A DNA stretch of 64,000 nucleotides from Kaistia defluvii (lineage in GTDB: Bacteria; Pseudomonadota; Alphaproteobacteria; Rhizobiales; Kaistiaceae), in contig NZ_JAPKNI010000003.1 of assembly GCF_026343955.1 (NCBI RefSeq), forward strand, positions 434,001 through 498,000. Direction: 5' to 3'. The notes beneath the pieces are model-generated. The model saw nothing but the letters and a program-made list of their open reading frames with translations, was not told where the DNA came from and made no database searches. Shown here in pieces: positions 15,933 through 23,959 of the stretch (positions are counted from its first letter, which is position 1; each line of letters opens with the position of its first letter). The position numbers and the translations under genes are program-made.

Positions 15933-16945
15933 CGCCGACCCAGAGTTCACTGCCCACCATCGCCATCACCATGGGGGATCCCTCCGGCGTCGGGCCCGAG
16001 ATCATCATGAAGGCGCTCGCGCACGATTCGACCCGCCAGCTCTGCAACGCGCTGGTGATCGGCGATGCAGAGCGCCTGCGCCTCGCGGGCCGCCTGGCAG
16101 GGGTCGACCTGGAGGTCGCCTCCCTCGACGATCCGGCGGAGGCGGATTTTGCCGCGCCGGCCGTGCAATGCATCGACCTCAAGCTCGTGCCGGCGGATCT
16201 CCCCTTCGGCAAGGTCTCGCCGGTTGCCGGCGAGGCCGCCTTCCGCTTCATCGAGAAGGCGGTCCAGATTGCCAGCGCCGGCCTAGCCCAGGCGATCTGC
16301 ACCGCGCCCCTCAGCAAGGAGGCGCTCCATGCGGCCGGGCACAAATATCCCGGGCATACCGAGTTGCTCGCGGAACTGACCGGCACGCCGGAAGTGTCGA
16401 TGATGCTGGTCTCGCCCAAGCTGCGCGTGATCCATGTGACGACCCATATCGGGCTGATCGACGCGATCGCGAAGATCGAGCCGGGCCTCGTCGAGCGGGT
16501 CATCGCCCGGGGCCATGACGTGCTGACAAAGGCCGGCATCGCCAACCCGAAGATCGGCGTCTGCGCCATCAACCCGCATGCGGGGGAAAACGGGCTGTTC
16601 GGCCGCGGCGAGGAGGCCGAGAAGATCACCCCCGCGGTCGAGGCCTGCCGGGCGAAGGGATGGGACGTCCGCGGCCCGCTGCCGGCCGACACCCTGTTCT
16701 TCCTCGCCGGGCGCGGCGACTATGACATGGTGGTGGCGATGTATCACGATCAGGGCCATGGCCCGATCAAGGTTCTGGGGCTGGAATCCGGAGTCAACAT
16801 CACGGTCGGCCTTCCCGTCATCCGCACTTCCGTCGATCACGGCACGGCGTTCGACATCGCCGGCACCGGCGCCGCCGACGAGCGCAGCCTGATCGAAGCG
16901 TTGCGTCAGGCTGTGGGACTCGCGCCCCGCCCCGCCGCCGTTTAG
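15929..16945 (+). CDS. pdxA2: 4-hydroxythreonine-4-phosphate dehydrogenase family, PdxA2
   Basis: The 338-residue protein has the PdxA start TIAITMGDPSGVGPEI and metal-binding histidines in GHTELLAELTG, TTHIGLIDAI and MYHDQGHGPIKVLG. PdxA enzymes oxidise and decarboxylate a phosphorylated hydroxy acid using NAD and a divalent metal. Coupling to a DUF1537 kinase and a DeoR regulator marks it as the catabolic PdxA2 form acting on 4-phospho-threonate or -erythronate instead of the vitamin B6 enzyme. It is co-translated with the kinase through a four-base overlap. Confidence 0.9.
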   Translation: MTPTQSSLPTIAITMGDPSGVGPEIIMKALAHDSTRQLCNALVIGDAERLRLAGRLAGVDLEVASLDDPAEADFAAPAVQCIDLKLVPADLPFGKVSPVAGEAAFRFIEKAVQIASAGLAQAICTAPLSKEALHAAGHKYPGHTELLAELTGTPEVSMMLVSPKLRVIHVTTHIGLIDAIAKIEPGLVERVIARGHDVLTKAGIANPKIGVCAINPHAGENGLFGRGEEAEKITPAVEACRAKGWDVRGPLPADTLFFLAGRGDYDMVVAMYHDQGHGPIKVLGLESGVNITVGLPVIRTSVDHGTAFDIAGTGAADERSLIEALRQAVGLAPRPAAV

Positions 16946-16973
16946 CCGACCACCCCTCAGGAAAAGCACGCCC

Positions 16974-17729
16974 ATGCGCAGCACCGAACGCCGCTCGCGC
17001 CTTCTCGAAGCCTTGCAGCTTGGCGAAGTCGATGTCGAGGAACTGGCGCGCCGCTTCGCCGTGTCGGAATCGACCGTGCGGCGCGATCTGCAGCGCCTTG
17101 CCGCGGACAATGCCGTCCGCCGCACCTATGGCGGCGCCATCCTGCTCGGCCGCGGCCGGGAAACGACGCTTGGCGAAAGACTGGACGAGCGCGGCGCGGA
17201 GAAGCGGGCCATCGCGCAGGCGGCGCTCGCGTCGATCGGGGACGGCGACACCCTGCTCCTCGATGCCGGGTCGACGGTCCTCGCGCTCGGGCCGCTGCTG
17301 ACCGGGCGGCGGCTGCGCATCATCACCAACAACCTGGCCCTGCCGCCCTTGCTGGTCGGCGAGCCCGACATCGAGGTGATCGTGCTGGGCGGCACGCTGC
17401 GCGCCAGCAGCATGGGCACCGGCGGCCCGCTTGCGATGGAGACACTGCGGCGGCTTACCGCCGACAAGGCGTTTCTGAGCGCGGACAGCATCGTCGCCGG
17501 ACGGGGCCTGTGCGAGGCGCATCTCGACCAGGTGGCGCTCAAGAGCCTGATGATGGAACAGGCGCGGGAAACCATCATCCTCGCCGACGCGACGAAGCTG
17601 GGCCGGGCGGACCAATCGGCCTGGGCGCCGCTGCCCGCGCACTGGCGCCTGATCACCGACGCGACCGCCACCGACCGCCAACTCGCCGCGATGACCGCCG
17701 CCGGCGCGGCCGTAACCATCGCCGGTTAA
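16974..17729 (+). CDS. DeoR/GlpR-family transcriptional regulator
   Basis: The 251-residue protein has an N-terminal DeoR helix-turn-helix (ELARRFAVSESTVRRDL, residues 24-40) and a DeoRC sugar-phosphate sensor domain. The sensor has LLDAGSTVLALGPLL and IITNNLALPPLL as phosphosugar-binding loops. It lies 28 bp after pdxA2 in the same orientation and probably represses the cassette until a phosphorylated acid sugar or its product accumulates. GGAAAAG precedes the ATG. It is the last gene of the unit; the palindrome-containing gap follows. Confidence 0.88.
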   Translation: MRSTERRSRLLEALQLGEVDVEELARRFAVSESTVRRDLQRLAADNAVRRTYGGAILLGRGRETTLGERLDERGAEKRAIAQAALASIGDGDTLLLDAGSTVLALGPLLTGRRLRIITNNLALPPLLVGEPDIEVIVLGGTLRASSMGTGGPLAMETLRRLTADKAFLSADSIVAGRGLCEAHLDQVALKSLMMEQARETIILADATKLGRADQSAWAPLPAHWRLITDATATDRQLAAMTAAGAAVTIAG

Positions 17730-17809
17730 AAGACAGGCGCCACGTCGTCACCGGCCGGGCCGACCCGCCACAGGCTGAAGCGGCGGTCGAGCGATCCGGC
17801 ACCGCTGTA

Positions 17810-17831
17810 AATGTGGGATTTATCCCACATT
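17810..17831. promoter_or_regulatory. Perfect palindrome AATGTGGGAT-TT-ATCCCACATT upstream of the PqqD cluster
   Basis: Two perfect 10-base arms with a 2-base spacer lie 128 bp before the PqqD-like start and 81 bp after the DeoR stop. AT-rich outer ends and GC-rich middle arms are typical of a dimeric repressor operator. A second small palindrome GGGAC-C-GTCCC follows at 17861-17871. No regulator gene lies inside the cluster, so the binding protein is unknown. The DeoR protein next door is one candidate. Confidence 0.55.
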
Positions 17832-17958
17832 CCTCTGGAAACACGCTTCGAAGTACGGCTGGGACCGTCCCGATATTGCGTGCATCCAGCGGCGCTTGCT
17901 ATCGCTGCCCGCAGAATGACGTTTGGTAAGCTGGCGAAGCCGGAGATGAGGTACGAGA

Positions 17959-18390
17959 GTGGTTGAGGCGACCTATCTGACTGTTGCAGTTCCGAACTGC
18001 GTCGCCGACGATTTCGGCGGCGAAATCGTGGCGCTCAACCTGGACACGGGCTTCTATTTCAGCCTGCGCGACCTCGCCGCCGCCGTCTGGCGCGATCTGG
18101 CAGCCGGACATTCCGTCGAATCCGTTCTCGGGCCACTCGGCGCACAGGCGCCACACTTGGCGGAGGATGCCACCCGGCTGATCGACCGGATCCAGTCCGA
18201 GGGCCTGATGCAACCGGCCGTCGCAGTCGTCCTGGCGGAAGGCGATCCTTCGGTCGCCACTTTCATCGCCGGCGGCATGACGTCGCTGGTCATTGATTCC
18301 TATGACGATCTTCGGGATCTGGTGATGACCGACCCGATTCACGAAGTGGTCGAGGAAGTGGGCTGGCCAGTTCGTCGGGAGGACGCCTGA
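17959..18390 (+). CDS. PqqD-family peptide-binding protein (HPr-rel-A system type)
   Basis: The 143-residue protein contains the PqqD/RRE fold in residues 18-70: GGEIVALNLDTGFYFSL, then LAAAVWRDLAAGHSVESVL, and a final helix ending LIDRIQSEGLMQP. PqqD domains bind peptide substrates and present them to modifying enzymes. It starts with GTG at 17959, supported by GGAG about 13 bp upstream. The HprK-related kinase begins four bases after its stop codon. I recall PqqD-like proteins paired with HprK-related kinases as a named but biochemically uncharacterised family pair; here the pair is followed by glycosyltransferases. The extra 50 C-terminal residues have no recognised domain. Confidence 0.75.
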   Translation: MVEATYLTVAVPNCVADDFGGEIVALNLDTGFYFSLRDLAAAVWRDLAAGHSVESVLGPLGAQAPHLAEDATRLIDRIQSEGLMQPAVAVVLAEGDPSVATFIAGGMTSLVIDSYDDLRDLVMTDPIHEVVEEVGWPVRREDA

Positions 18391-18393
18391 TCC

Positions 18394-19461
18394 ATGCCGG
18401 CGGGCGTTGTGGCAGGCGCCGCCTCGAGGGTCGACAATGGGAGTCTGGGTGCCTTCTTCGACCGCTTGTTCGAGCGGCTCGACACGACTCCGGATGATCG
18501 GTTGCATGTGGCTGACCTGAGTCTGGGCGGCGCCAGCTTCAAGCTGCGCTGCAGCAACCGCGAGGTTCTCAAACAGTATAGCGATCGCCTCGCGCCATCG
18601 GGCGCCGCCACCGCGCCGGGCGGCCGGATCGATATCATTGCAGCCGCCGACATGGGATGGACCGCCGGCCAGTGGGCCGAACCCGACTGGAAGATGCATC
18701 ACTACGATGAATCCGCGGCCCTCGGCGGCTATCTGGCGACCTATCCCTATTTCGACAGGCAATGGATTGTCCGCCAACGGCGGTCCGGCAACGCCGCCTA
18801 TTTCCTCGACCGCATGGAGGATCTCCTGCCGTGGGACAGCGGCGCTCCCGTGCGGGTTCCCCTGAACTGGGCGCTTCACACGGCGAAGCGCCGCATGGTC
18901 CACGCTGGCAGCCTCGGCGTCGACGGCCATGGCGTGCTGATCGCCGGCCCCGGCGGGGCGGGAAAATCGGGAACGACCCTGGCAGGCCTGGCGGGCGGCC
19001 TGCAAACCGTGGGCGACGACTATGTGCTGCTCGATCAGCACGAACATCCGACGGTGTCGCCGCTCTATCGCTTGCTGAAACAGGATGCCGCCGGAATCGC
19101 TCGCATTCCAGGCCTGGGGGATCGGCTTGGCGCACTCACGCCGAACTGGCAGGGCAAGTTTGAGTTCGATCCCGACATCGCTTTCCCCGGATGCGTCGCC
19201 GGGCCACTGCGGCTCGGCGCGATCCTGCTCCCGGCGGTGGCCATGCAGGCCCGATCGACATTGGAGCGGGTGCCGCGCGCCGAAGCCGTCCGCTATCTCG
19301 TGGACGCCCTGTTCGGCGAATTCCAGTCCCGATCGGCCGAGGATCTCCTGTTCCTGACCGGGCTGTCGATGCGGTTGCCCATCTATCGGATGCGGCTTTC
19401 GGCCGACCCGGCCGAGATCGCGGCGACCGTGCGCACCGTGATCGGAGACCATTCGTCATGA
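18394..19461 (+). CDS. HprK-related kinase (P-loop, HPr kinase C-terminal fold)
   Basis: In this 355-residue protein the second half resembles the HPr kinase/phosphorylase catalytic domain. HAGSLGVDGHGVLIAG leads into the Walker A motif GPGGAGKS (residues 185-192), followed by VGDDYVLLDQ in the place of the Walker B/catalytic segment. The first half (residues 1-160) is specific to the HprK-related A type. No HPr or phosphotransferase gene is nearby, so the substrate is probably not HPr. In some peptide pathways HprK-like enzymes phosphorylate a precursor peptide. GGGAGGA lies 13 bp upstream of the ATG, and the stop overlaps the first glycosyltransferase start as ATGA. Confidence 0.75.
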   Translation: MPAGVVAGAASRVDNGSLGAFFDRLFERLDTTPDDRLHVADLSLGGASFKLRCSNREVLKQYSDRLAPSGAATAPGGRIDIIAAADMGWTAGQWAEPDWKMHHYDESAALGGYLATYPYFDRQWIVRQRRSGNAAYFLDRMEDLLPWDSGAPVRVPLNWALHTAKRRMVHAGSLGVDGHGVLIAGPGGAGKSGTTLAGLAGGLQTVGDDYVLLDQHEHPTVSPLYRLLKQDAAGIARIPGLGDRLGALTPNWQGKFEFDPDIAFPGCVAGPLRLGAILLPAVAMQARSTLERVPRAEAVRYLVDALFGEFQSRSAEDLLFLTGLSMRLPIYRMRLSADPAEIAATVRTVIGDHSS

Positions 19462-20246
19462 CGCTCGTCAGCATCGTCGTGCCCGCCTACGACGCGGAAC
19501 CCTTCATCGGCGAAGCCCTCGACAGCCTCGCGGCGCAGACCTACCGCGAATTCGAGATCCTTGTCGTCGATGACGGCTCGCGCGACCGGACGGCTCGGCT
19601 GGTCACGGAAGAGGCTGAACGGGATTCCCGCATCCGCCTTCTTTCGATCCCGCATTCCGGCGTGGCGGCAGCCCGCAATGCAGGCGTCCGCGCAGCACGC
19701 GGCTCCCTGGTGTCGTTTCTGGACGCCGACGATCTTTGGCGGCCCGACAGGCTTGAGCGGCACGTGTCGCTTCTCGGGCGCGAGCCGGCGACCGATCTGA
19801 TCGTCGGGGAGGTCCTTGTCTTCGAGGCGCTCAGCCCCACCTTCGAACCCGTGCTGGGGTCTGACCACGTCCAGCTCCGCAGCGTCAATCTCGGGGCCGC
19901 GACGATCCGCTCGACCGTCTTCGACGCGGTGGGTGTGTTCGACGAAACCATGCGCTTTTCGGAGGATCTCGATTTCCTGCTGCGGGTCCACGAAGCGGGG
20001 ATGAGCCTTGCTGTGGAAAGCGAGGTGGCACTCCTCTATCGGCGACACGACGCGAACATGACAAATGATGCCGATGCCAACCGCCGTTACATCCTGCGGG
20101 CGCTGCACCACTCCCTGGCACGTCGGCGCGATCGAAACTCTCGGCCGCCGGCGATGGCATTCCCGCTACAGACGCGCTTTGACGAACTCACCATGTCGCC
20201 AGCGGATGTCGGCAACGCCATCGCGAGCAGAAGGAGGAGCGGATGA
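19458..20246 (+). CDS. GT2 glycosyltransferase, first of four
   Basis: The 262-residue GT-A glycosyltransferase of family 2 has nucleotide-binding strand VSIVVPAYDAEPFIGEAL, VVDDGSRD, and metal-binding motif FLDADD. The acceptor region ends in EDLDFLLRVHEAG. Near the C-terminus it has LLYRRHDANMTND and a basic RRR tail, a signature shared with the next two proteins. There is no membrane anchor, so it acts in the cytosol or on the membrane surface. ATGA overlaps couple it to both neighbours. Donor sugar and acceptor are unknown. Confidence 0.85.
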   Translation: MTLVSIVVPAYDAEPFIGEALDSLAAQTYREFEILVVDDGSRDRTARLVTEEAERDSRIRLLSIPHSGVAAARNAGVRAARGSLVSFLDADDLWRPDRLERHVSLLGREPATDLIVGEVLVFEALSPTFEPVLGSDHVQLRSVNLGAATIRSTVFDAVGVFDETMRFSEDLDFLLRVHEAGMSLAVESEVALLYRRHDANMTNDADANRRYILRALHHSLARRRDRNSRPPAMAFPLQTRFDELTMSPADVGNAIASRRRSG

Positions 20247-20992
20247 ACGCACCTCCCGCGCTTTCGGTCATCATCCCCGCGTTCAACGGCATGGCCCTCA
20301 TCGAGGCAGCGATCGTTTCAGTGCTGGCTCAAGGCGAGGTGAGCAGCGAAATACTCATCATCGACGATGGCTCGCAGGACGAGACTGCCTCCTGTGTCGA
20401 GCGCATGGCCCGGAACGACGATCGAATCCGACTATTTCGTGAAATGCATGGTGGCGTCGCTGCGGCACGCAACCGGGGCCTGGCGCGAGCCCGGGCGCCG
20501 TTCGTTACCTTCCTGGATCAAGACGATATCAAGCCCGCGGGCGGGCTTACGAGGCATGTCGAGATCCTGACGGGGAATCCGAACCTTGGAGCGGTCGTCG
20601 GAGAGAGCGTCATGTTCGATCAGATCAGCGAAAGAGGCGACGTCACATTGGGACGCCACCAGCGCATGCTCGCGACGTTGCTTGGTGCAGGAACCTTTCG
20701 ACGAGACTTGTTTGCCGACCTCGGCGATTTTGCCTGTGATCTCGAAATGGGCAGCGACTACGACTTTTACCTGCGCATGATCGAGGCGGACATCCCCATT
20801 GCCGTCGACGAGGAGGTGGCACTGCTCCACCGGCGACACAGCGGCAATGCCAGCAGCGACCGTCGCACGTTGAGCCGTGAACTCCTGCTCGTCTTTCACC
20901 GATCGGTTCAAAGACGCCGGAGGAACGGATATTCGGCCGCGCTGCGGCATCCGCTGCTCGACGCCATGCGAGCCCAGTGGCCAGGAGGGTAG
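20243..20992 (+). CDS. GT2 glycosyltransferase, second of four
   Basis: The 249-residue GT2 protein has SVIIPAFNGMALIEAAI, IIDDGSQDE and the metal motif FLDQDD, where the middle residue is Gln. EMGSDYDFYLRMIEAD resembles the catalytic-base region of its neighbours. The C-terminus keeps LLHRRHSGNASSD and ends in arginine-rich sequence, so it derives from the same ancestor as the flanking copies. Its base composition looks slightly less GC-rich than its neighbours, by eye. It begins inside the stop of the first copy (ATGA). Confidence 0.83.
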   Translation: MNAPPALSVIIPAFNGMALIEAAIVSVLAQGEVSSEILIIDDGSQDETASCVERMARNDDRIRLFREMHGGVAAARNRGLARARAPFVTFLDQDDIKPAGGLTRHVEILTGNPNLGAVVGESVMFDQISERGDVTLGRHQRMLATLLGAGTFRRDLFADLGDFACDLEMGSDYDFYLRMIEADIPIAVDEEVALLHRRHSGNASSDRRTLSRELLLVFHRSVQRRRRNGYSAALRHPLLDAMRAQWPGG

Positions 20993-20993
20993 C

Positions 20994-21791
20994 ATGACGA
21001 TCGATCGTCCCACGGTCAGCATCGTGATGCCCGCCTTCAACCGCGCGGACTATATCGCCGAGGCGCTCCAGTCGCTGCAGGCCGAGCCCGGCATCGACGC
21101 GGAGATCCTCGTCGTCGACGACGGCTCCACCGATGGGTGCGACGCGATCGTGGCGTCGATCGCGGCAGCCGACCCGCGCGTCCGGCTGATCCGGCAGGAT
21201 CATCGCGGCGTTTCCGCGGCGCGCAATACGGGCCTGCGCGCCGCGACAGGCCACTTCCTCACCTTCCTCGACTCCGACGACATCAGCGCGCCCGGAAGGA
21301 TCCTCAGGCAGGTGACAAAGCTCGCGGCGCGGCCGGACCTCGTCGCGGTGATCGGGCAACGGATCTATTTCAACGCGATGAACCGGGACTTCGAGCCCGA
21401 AGCAGGTTCGCTCTGGCAAAGGACCCTCGATATCTGCCTGGCGAGCGCCGTCTTCCGACGCTCGACCTTCGACGTGTTCGGCGGCTTCGACGAGGCGCTC
21501 ACCTATGGCGAGGATATCGATTTCTATTTCCGGCTGTTCGAGGCCGATTGCCGTTTCCTGATCGAAATCGATACGGCGATCTACTACCGCCGCCATGCCG
21601 GCAACATGACCAACGACCGGGACGCCATGCACCGGGCCTGCCTTCGGGCCTACCACAACTCCATGCTGCGCCGCCGGGCGACCGGCCGGACACGCCGGCT
21701 GGACCTCTTCTTTTTCCGGCAGTTCGACCAGGAAACGGAATTTGGCGGCGAGCCGGATACGGCACCGCAATCCTCCCCCCTCAATGCCTAG
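20994..21791 (+). CDS. GT2 glycosyltransferase, third of four
   Basis: The 265-residue GT2 protein has VSIVMPAFNRADYIAEAL, VVDDGSTDGCDAIV and FLDSDD as metal motif, then GEDIDFYFRLFEAD. The C-terminal signature YYRRHAGNMTND followed by LRRR matches copy one closely. A tail of about 30 residues (RLDLFFFRQFDQETEFGG) is not present in the others. AGGAGGG lies just before the ATG at 20994, so this copy has its own ribosome binding site, unlike copies one and two. Confidence 0.85.
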   Translation: MTIDRPTVSIVMPAFNRADYIAEALQSLQAEPGIDAEILVVDDGSTDGCDAIVASIAAADPRVRLIRQDHRGVSAARNTGLRAATGHFLTFLDSDDISAPGRILRQVTKLAARPDLVAVIGQRIYFNAMNRDFEPEAGSLWQRTLDICLASAVFRRSTFDVFGGFDEALTYGEDIDFYFRLFEADCRFLIEIDTAIYYRRHAGNMTNDRDAMHRACLRAYHNSMLRRRATGRTRRLDLFFFRQFDQETEFGGEPDTAPQSSPLNA

Positions 21792-21809
21792 CCGAGAGGA
21801 CAGGCCGCC

Positions 21810-22496
21810 ATGTCGAGCCGCTATACGGTGATTATTCCGGCCTTTAACGCGACCAGGACGCTCGCCGATGCCATCGCCTCGCTGCGCGGCCAGACTGTTC
21901 CGCCGGCGCGTGTTCTTCTGGTCGATGACGGTTCGACGGATGGCACGGGCGATCACGCGCGGGAGCTCGGGATCGACGTCATCCGGCAGGACAATCGGGG
22001 TCCCGGCGCCGCCTGCAATCTCGCTCTGCAGACGGTCGACACGCCGATCACCGCCTATCTCGACGCCGACGATCTCTGGCTGCCGAAAAAAGCCGCATGG
22101 CAGCTGGCGAGCCTAGACGAAGCGACCGATGTCGACGCGGTGTTCGGCCATCTCCGCATCTTCTTTCATGGCCGTCCCGTCGACCCCGCCGCCAGGACCC
22201 AGGAAGGCTGGGGCCGCACGACGATGATGATCCGGACCGACTGCGCCCGTCGGATCGGGCCGATCTACGATCCGCTCGAGGGTGGCCGGGGCGATATGAT
22301 CGACTGGATTGCCCGGGGGCGCGAAATGGGTCTTCGTTTCCAGATGTCCCCCTCGGTCGTCGCGCTCCGCCGCGTGATTGCTGGCAGCATGAGCTATGGC
22401 CGCGACGAACGGGATGTCGGCTATCTGGAGATCGCGCGACGCGCCCTGACCCGCCGGCGCGCCGCCCTCGCCGCCAGCACGGGATCCGGCTCATGA
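21810..22496 (+). CDS. GT2 glycosyltransferase, fourth of four, shorter
   Basis: This is the shortest copy at 228 residues: YTVIIPAFNATRTLADAI, LVDDGSTDGTG and metal motif YLDADD. The C-terminal signature is degenerate but recognisable (LRRVIAGSMSYGRDE, then RRRAAL), so it belongs to the same group. It lacks part of the middle region, including an obvious EDxDF motif; RGDMIDWIARGREMG occupies that place. It overlaps the following nucleotidyltransferase by ATGA. The divergence suggests a different acceptor or donor from copies one to three. Confidence 0.82.
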   Translation: MSSRYTVIIPAFNATRTLADAIASLRGQTVPPARVLLVDDGSTDGTGDHARELGIDVIRQDNRGPGAACNLALQTVDTPITAYLDADDLWLPKKAAWQLASLDEATDVDAVFGHLRIFFHGRPVDPAARTQEGWGRTTMMIRTDCARRIGPIYDPLEGGRGDMIDWIARGREMGLRFQMSPSVVALRRVIAGSMSYGRDERDVGYLEIARRALTRRRAALAASTGSGS

Positions 22497-23938
22497 GCTG
22501 GCGACGCGAACGCAGTTGGCCGGACGGTCTCGTGCACCTGCTGCTCCAGGCGGCGCTCGGTCCGGATGCCCAGGCCAGGGCGGCCTGGCAGGCTTGGAAG
22601 GCGCAACGGAACTTTGACGACGTCACATGGCCGGAGATGCGCCTGTTGGCGCCGCTCTCGCTTCGCCTGCCGCAACTCGATCCGGACACGCCGCTGCGGC
22701 CGCGGATCGACGGGCTGACGAAACAGCTCTGGACCAAGACCCAGCTCGGCCTGCGCGAGACGGCGACCGCCTTCGACCGGCTGAGCGCGGACGGCATACC
22801 GTTCCTCGTCTTCAAGGGCGGAGCGCAATATGCCGAGGGGCTCGCCGTGACGACGCGCCGGATCATGGGCGATGTCGACATTCTGGTGCGGCCGGCGGAC
22901 ACGGGGCGGGCGCTCGATTCGCTCGCTGCGGACCACTGGACGGCGACGAATGGGGAATCGTTCGAATATCTGCGCCAGCTGGCTAATGTCCGCCTCAGCG
23001 GCAATTTCAAGAAGGGCGAGCACGGCGAGATCGACCTGCACAATTCGCCGTTTCACTTCGCTCGGATCCAACCCGCCCTCGACGACGCGCTATGGGACAT
23101 GGCCCGCGGCGCGAAGCTGGCGTTGCGCCCTATCCTGGTTCCGTCGCCGACCGACGCCACACTGCTTCTCCTTGCCCATTCCGCCACGAGTAACAGCGGC
23201 GACTGGGCAATCGATCTTGCCACCCGGATCGAGCGGCAGGCGATCGACTGGGACCGGCTGGCGTCGATGGCGCATCAGCGCGGCCTCGTGCCCGCCTGTC
23301 TCGCCGGCCTGCGCTATGTGCGACAGGAACTGGCGCTCGCCGTGCCGGACCACGCTCTCGACGTTATGGCGAGGGCGTCCGTGCCGCTTGGAGAACGGCT
23401 GAAATACTGGTCGAATGTACGCGACCGCAGCGACCGCAATCTGGCGGAGAAGGCCGGCAACCGGCTCGCCGACCGGCTGCTTCGGCATCAGGGCTTCTCG
23501 CTCATCGTGAAGGATCGCCGCGCCATCACCGTGACGCGGCCGCGCATTCCGCTGCGCTGGCTGCTTGGTCTCTCCAAGCCGGTCGAGAGCTTGCCGCCGG
23601 GACGCGAGCTGCTGCACACGATCACGCTGCGCCAGCCGCGCAGGAGCCTGATCCTGAAGATCGCGCTCGACGCCCCGCCGCTGTCGCGACGGCTGTTCTT
23701 CGATATCAGCTGCAATGGCGTCGCCATCGCCCGGCTTCGAAGCCGGGCGGGGGGGCGGGGCGCGGGACTAACGGTGTCGCGCACCTTCCATCTGCCGCTG
23801 CCCAATGGCGTGGTGGGAGACCTGTCGGTATCCGTCTGCGCGCGACCCGTCCGATTCATCCCGCCAAACGCGACCGAAGCGGAACAGGCCGCCCTCGGCC
23901 CGACCCCGTTCTCTCTCGCAGGGGTCTGGACCGCATAG
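22493..23938 (+). CDS. NTP_transf_5-type nucleotidyltransferase
   Basis: The 481-residue protein has the core of the nucleotidyltransferase-fold family NTP_transf_5: IPFLVFKGGAQYAEG (residues 99-113), then RIMGDVDILVRPAD with the catalytic Asp pair, and later EIDLHNSP, which supplies a further acidic residue. The last 140 residues have an all-beta look (LFFDISCNGVAIARL) without a recognised family. Members occur beside HprK-related kinases and PqqD proteins in several bacteria, as I recall, but their substrate is unknown. It is the last gene of the cluster; the convergent exported gene starts 22 bp later. Confidence 0.78.
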   Translation: MSWRRERSWPDGLVHLLLQAALGPDAQARAAWQAWKAQRNFDDVTWPEMRLLAPLSLRLPQLDPDTPLRPRIDGLTKQLWTKTQLGLRETATAFDRLSADGIPFLVFKGGAQYAEGLAVTTRRIMGDVDILVRPADTGRALDSLAADHWTATNGESFEYLRQLANVRLSGNFKKGEHGEIDLHNSPFHFARIQPALDDALWDMARGAKLALRPILVPSPTDATLLLLAHSATSNSGDWAIDLATRIERQAIDWDRLASMAHQRGLVPACLAGLRYVRQELALAVPDHALDVMARASVPLGERLKYWSNVRDRSDRNLAEKAGNRLADRLLRHQGFSLIVKDRRAITVTRPRIPLRWLLGLSKPVESLPPGRELLHTITLRQPRRSLILKIALDAPPLSRRLFFDISCNGVAIARLRSRAGGRGAGLTVSRTFHLPLPNGVVGDLSVSVCARPVRFIPPNATEAEQAALGPTPFSLAGVWTA

Positions 23939-23959
23939 GGGACCGACAGAGGCCGGGCG

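Noticed and set aside
14082-15950. A 622-codon minus-strand frame opposite the DUF1537 kinase
   Set aside because: The opposite strand encodes a recognised enzyme; this frame spans an intergenic gap and lacks any recognised motif.
17959-18390. PqqD of pyrroloquinoline quinone synthesis
   Set aside because: No pqqA, pqqB, pqqC or pqqE gene is present, the protein is longer than PqqD, and it is coupled to an HprK-related kinase.
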